In this document: piece by piece, positions 58,298 through 64,000 of the stretch | How the letters are laid out: the number at the start of each line of letters is the position of its first letter | How positions within the stretch are numbered: the first letter of the stretch is position 1 | Source: Microbacterium yannicii | GTDB taxonomy: Bacteria; Actinomycetota; Actinomycetes; Actinomycetales; Microbacteriaceae | Direction: 5' to 3' | Length of the DNA stretch: 64,000 bases | Assembly: GCF_024055635.1 (NCBI RefSeq) | Contig: NZ_JAMXMB010000032.1 | Location: 151,231 to 215,230, forward strand | Program-made: the position numbers and the translations under genes | The notes under the pieces: model-generated | What the model was told of the DNA's origin: nothing | The model's database searches: none | Seen by the model: the letters and a program-made list of their open reading frames with translations, nothing else

Positions 58298-58324
58298 AAA
58301 GCCCCCGGGTATCCCGGGGGCTTT
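58298..58324 (+). terminator. Terminator after tRNA-Leu
   Basis: AAAGCCCCCGGG, TAT loop, CCCGGGGGCTTT; a 12-bp perfect stem. Confidence 0.85.
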
Positions 58325-58376
58325 CGGCGTCTCGGTCTCCGGCGAGGGCGTGGGGCGGGCGCATTAGGCTCGCACC

Positions 58377-59402
58377 ATGAATGGCCGGGACTCCGCCCAG
58401 GATGACAAGCCGCTCGACCTGCCCGGGGTCGACGATCTGGGCGAGAGCGTCTATCTCGCCGTTCTCATGGCAGGACGCATCCGTGCCCGAGAGGTGGCGG
58501 CGAAGCTCGGCCTGGATGAGCCGACGACGATCGCGCGCTTGGAGGAGCTGCGCTCCGCCGGCCTCGTCACGCGGCTGGAATCGGCGGACCCCGAGTACTC
58601 GGCCGTCGACCCGCGCTTCGCGGTCCGTGCGCTGGCGGAGCAGCTGAGCGAGCAGACGCAGCGCCTGCGCGAGGCCATTCCCGCGCTGGCGGACCACTTC
58701 GATGCGGCCGCCACCTCATCCGCGGATGTGCCGCAGAGCATATTCGTCACCGATCCGGATGCCGTCGCCGGCTGGTATGCCCGCCTCCAGCACCAGGCCG
58801 AGCGCGAGTTCCTCGCCTTCGACCGCCCACCGTACGTCGCCGCCTCCTTCGACCCGTTCGAATCGGCGGTCCTGGCCCGGGGTGTCCAGTGGCGTGCCAT
58901 CTACACGGTGTCGAGCTTCGACCAGGGCGCGACCTGGGACGAGGTGGGAGCGCTCGCCGAACAGGGCGAGCAGTCGCGCATCACGGACGACCTGCCCATC
59001 AAGCTGGTCGTCGTCGACCGCGCGGTCGCCCTCGTCTCGTTGAGCCTCGAGCCGGGCGAGGTGGTCGCGCTCGTGACCCATGCGCTGCCCCTGGTCGCCG
59101 CGCTGTGCACCCTCTTCGAGTACGAGTGGGCGAGAGCCGTTCCGCTCACTGCGGCCGCGCCTCCGCGCGGTCTGCCGGAGACGACCAGACGGTATCCCTC
59201 GCCGCAGACCGACGGCCCCTCGTCCGAGGATCTCTCCATCCTGACGCTCATGGCCGTGGGGATGAAGGACGACGCCATCGCGCGCCGACTGGGTATCTCG
59301 GCGCGCACGCTGCGGCGGCGCAGCCAGGAGCTCATGGCCGGCCTCGGCGCGAGCAATCGTTTCCAGGCCGGTGTGGAGGCGTCCCGGCGCGGCTGGATCT
59401 GA
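58377..59402 (+). CDS. Regulator with N-terminal winged HTH and C-terminal LuxR-type HTH
   Basis: Protein of 341 residues. The N-terminal winged helix (about 22-60, RAREVAAKLGLDEPTTIARL) resembles TrmB-type or IclR-like domains. The middle (about 115-245) looks like a phospholipase-D-like or sensory fold seen in TrmB-like LuxR regulators. The C terminus (about 282-335) has LTLMAVGMKDDAIARRLGIS and TLRRRSQELMAGLGA. It stands 144 bases before the large protease gene on the same strand and may control it; this is inferred from position only. Confidence 0.82.
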   Translation: MNGRDSAQDDKPLDLPGVDDLGESVYLAVLMAGRIRAREVAAKLGLDEPTTIARLEELRSAGLVTRLESADPEYSAVDPRFAVRALAEQLSEQTQRLREAIPALADHFDAAATSSADVPQSIFVTDPDAVAGWYARLQHQAEREFLAFDRPPYVAASFDPFESAVLARGVQWRAIYTVSSFDQGATWDEVGALAEQGEQSRITDDLPIKLVVVDRAVALVSLSLEPGEVVALVTHALPLVAALCTLFEYEWARAVPLTAAAPPRGLPETTRRYPSPQTDGPSSEDLSILTLMAVGMKDDAIARRLGISARTLRRRSQELMAGLGASNRFQAGVEASRRGWI

Positions 59403-59545
59403 CCGCGGATGTAACGTCGGCGTTTCAACAGCTGGCCGGTTGAGGTCGGTGGCCGTATCCGGCCAGAGCTGACGGCAGGTGACCTCGCAGAATGAGGACC
59501 AGCTCGATCCACCCCGGGGTCGCGCCGCACCTGTTGAGGACCACC

Positions 59546-63952
<4,407 letters not shown>

Positions 63953-63976
63953 AGCGCGAACGAGCGTCGTGGTGGG

Positions 63977-64000
63977 GTGATGCGGCTCGCGCCGCATCAC
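63977..64000 (+). terminator. Hairpin after the protease gene
   Basis: GTGATGCGGC, TCGC loop, GCCGCATCAC at the window edge; a 10-bp perfect stem 24 bases after the stop. Any T run would lie outside the window. Confidence 0.7.

Overview
The window is about 64 kb of high-GC actinobacterial chromosome centred on the replication origin. Gene content and order match the conserved actinobacterial oriC neighbourhood. Left of the origin run pcnA, a large secreted protein gene, murJ, trxB-trxA, parB-parA, rsmG, jag, yidC, yidD, rnpA and rpmH. Right of it run dnaA, dnaN, recF, dciA, gyrB, gyrA, a DUF3566 gene, tRNA-Ile and tRNA-Ala, a cyclophilin, crgA, a glutamine amidotransferase and the pknB-pknA-pbpA-rodA-pstP-fhaB-fhaA block. 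The high GC, frequent GTG starts, recurrent GGATGCCG/CGGCATCC words and dispersed CTTCGACAAGCTCAG-type repeats suggest Microbacteriaceae, probably Microbacterium or a relative. This placement is inferred; no search was run.

Layout. 0-4 kb: ABC exporter pair plus a DesK/NarL-type two-component system. 4.3-6.8 kb: three-gene operon with flavohemoglobin, a DivIVA-like protein and a truncated hemoglobin. 6.9-7.9 kb: helix-turn-helix/PIN toxin-antitoxin-like pair. 7.9-16.7 kb: pcnA, a methyltransferase, a secreted anchored protein, murJ, trxB and trxA. 16.9-19.1 kb: DGPF/YCII protein with an ECF42-type sigma factor. 19.1-21.7 kb: parB and a parA with a very long acidic N-terminal extension. 21.7-28.75 kb: an unusually gene-poor region. 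It carries twelve of thirteen exact GTTTCACGTGAAAC parS cores (the thirteenth is inside parA) and a one-mismatch copy. Its only convincing genes are two tandem, translationally coupled paralogous membrane proteins. 28.75-32 kb: rsmG to rpmH. 32-34.2 kb: dnaA and oriC with DnaA boxes. 34.2-42.6 kb: dnaN to the DUF3566 gene. 42.6-49 kb: Vit1/Ccc1-like transporter, tRNAs, NUDIX, deacylase, cyclophilin, rhomboid, crgA, class E sortase and PabA/TrpG-like amidotransferase. 49-58 kb: kinase/cell-wall operon. 58.2 kb: tRNA-Leu. 58.4-64 kb: two-HTH regulator and a subtilisin-like protease ending in an LAATG sorting signal.

How the genes work together. DnaA, DnaN, RecF, DciA and gyrase serve initiation and fork progression. 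ParB loading on the parS cluster about 6-12 kb left of oriC, with ParA, would segregate the new origins. YidC/YidD/Jag and RNase P/L34 are the usual translation and membrane-insertion companions. PknA/PknB, PstP, FhaA/FhaB, PbpA, RodA, CrgA and MurJ link phosphorylation signalling to peptidoglycan synthesis and division. The class E sortase probably anchors LAxTG proteins such as the terminal protease.

The most interesting region is the 7 kb parS desert together with the extended ParA. Near-origin parS clusters are known in actinobacteria. The density here, the loss of coding capacity around the sites, a 28-bp palindromic parS and the embedded paralog pair deserve follow-up.
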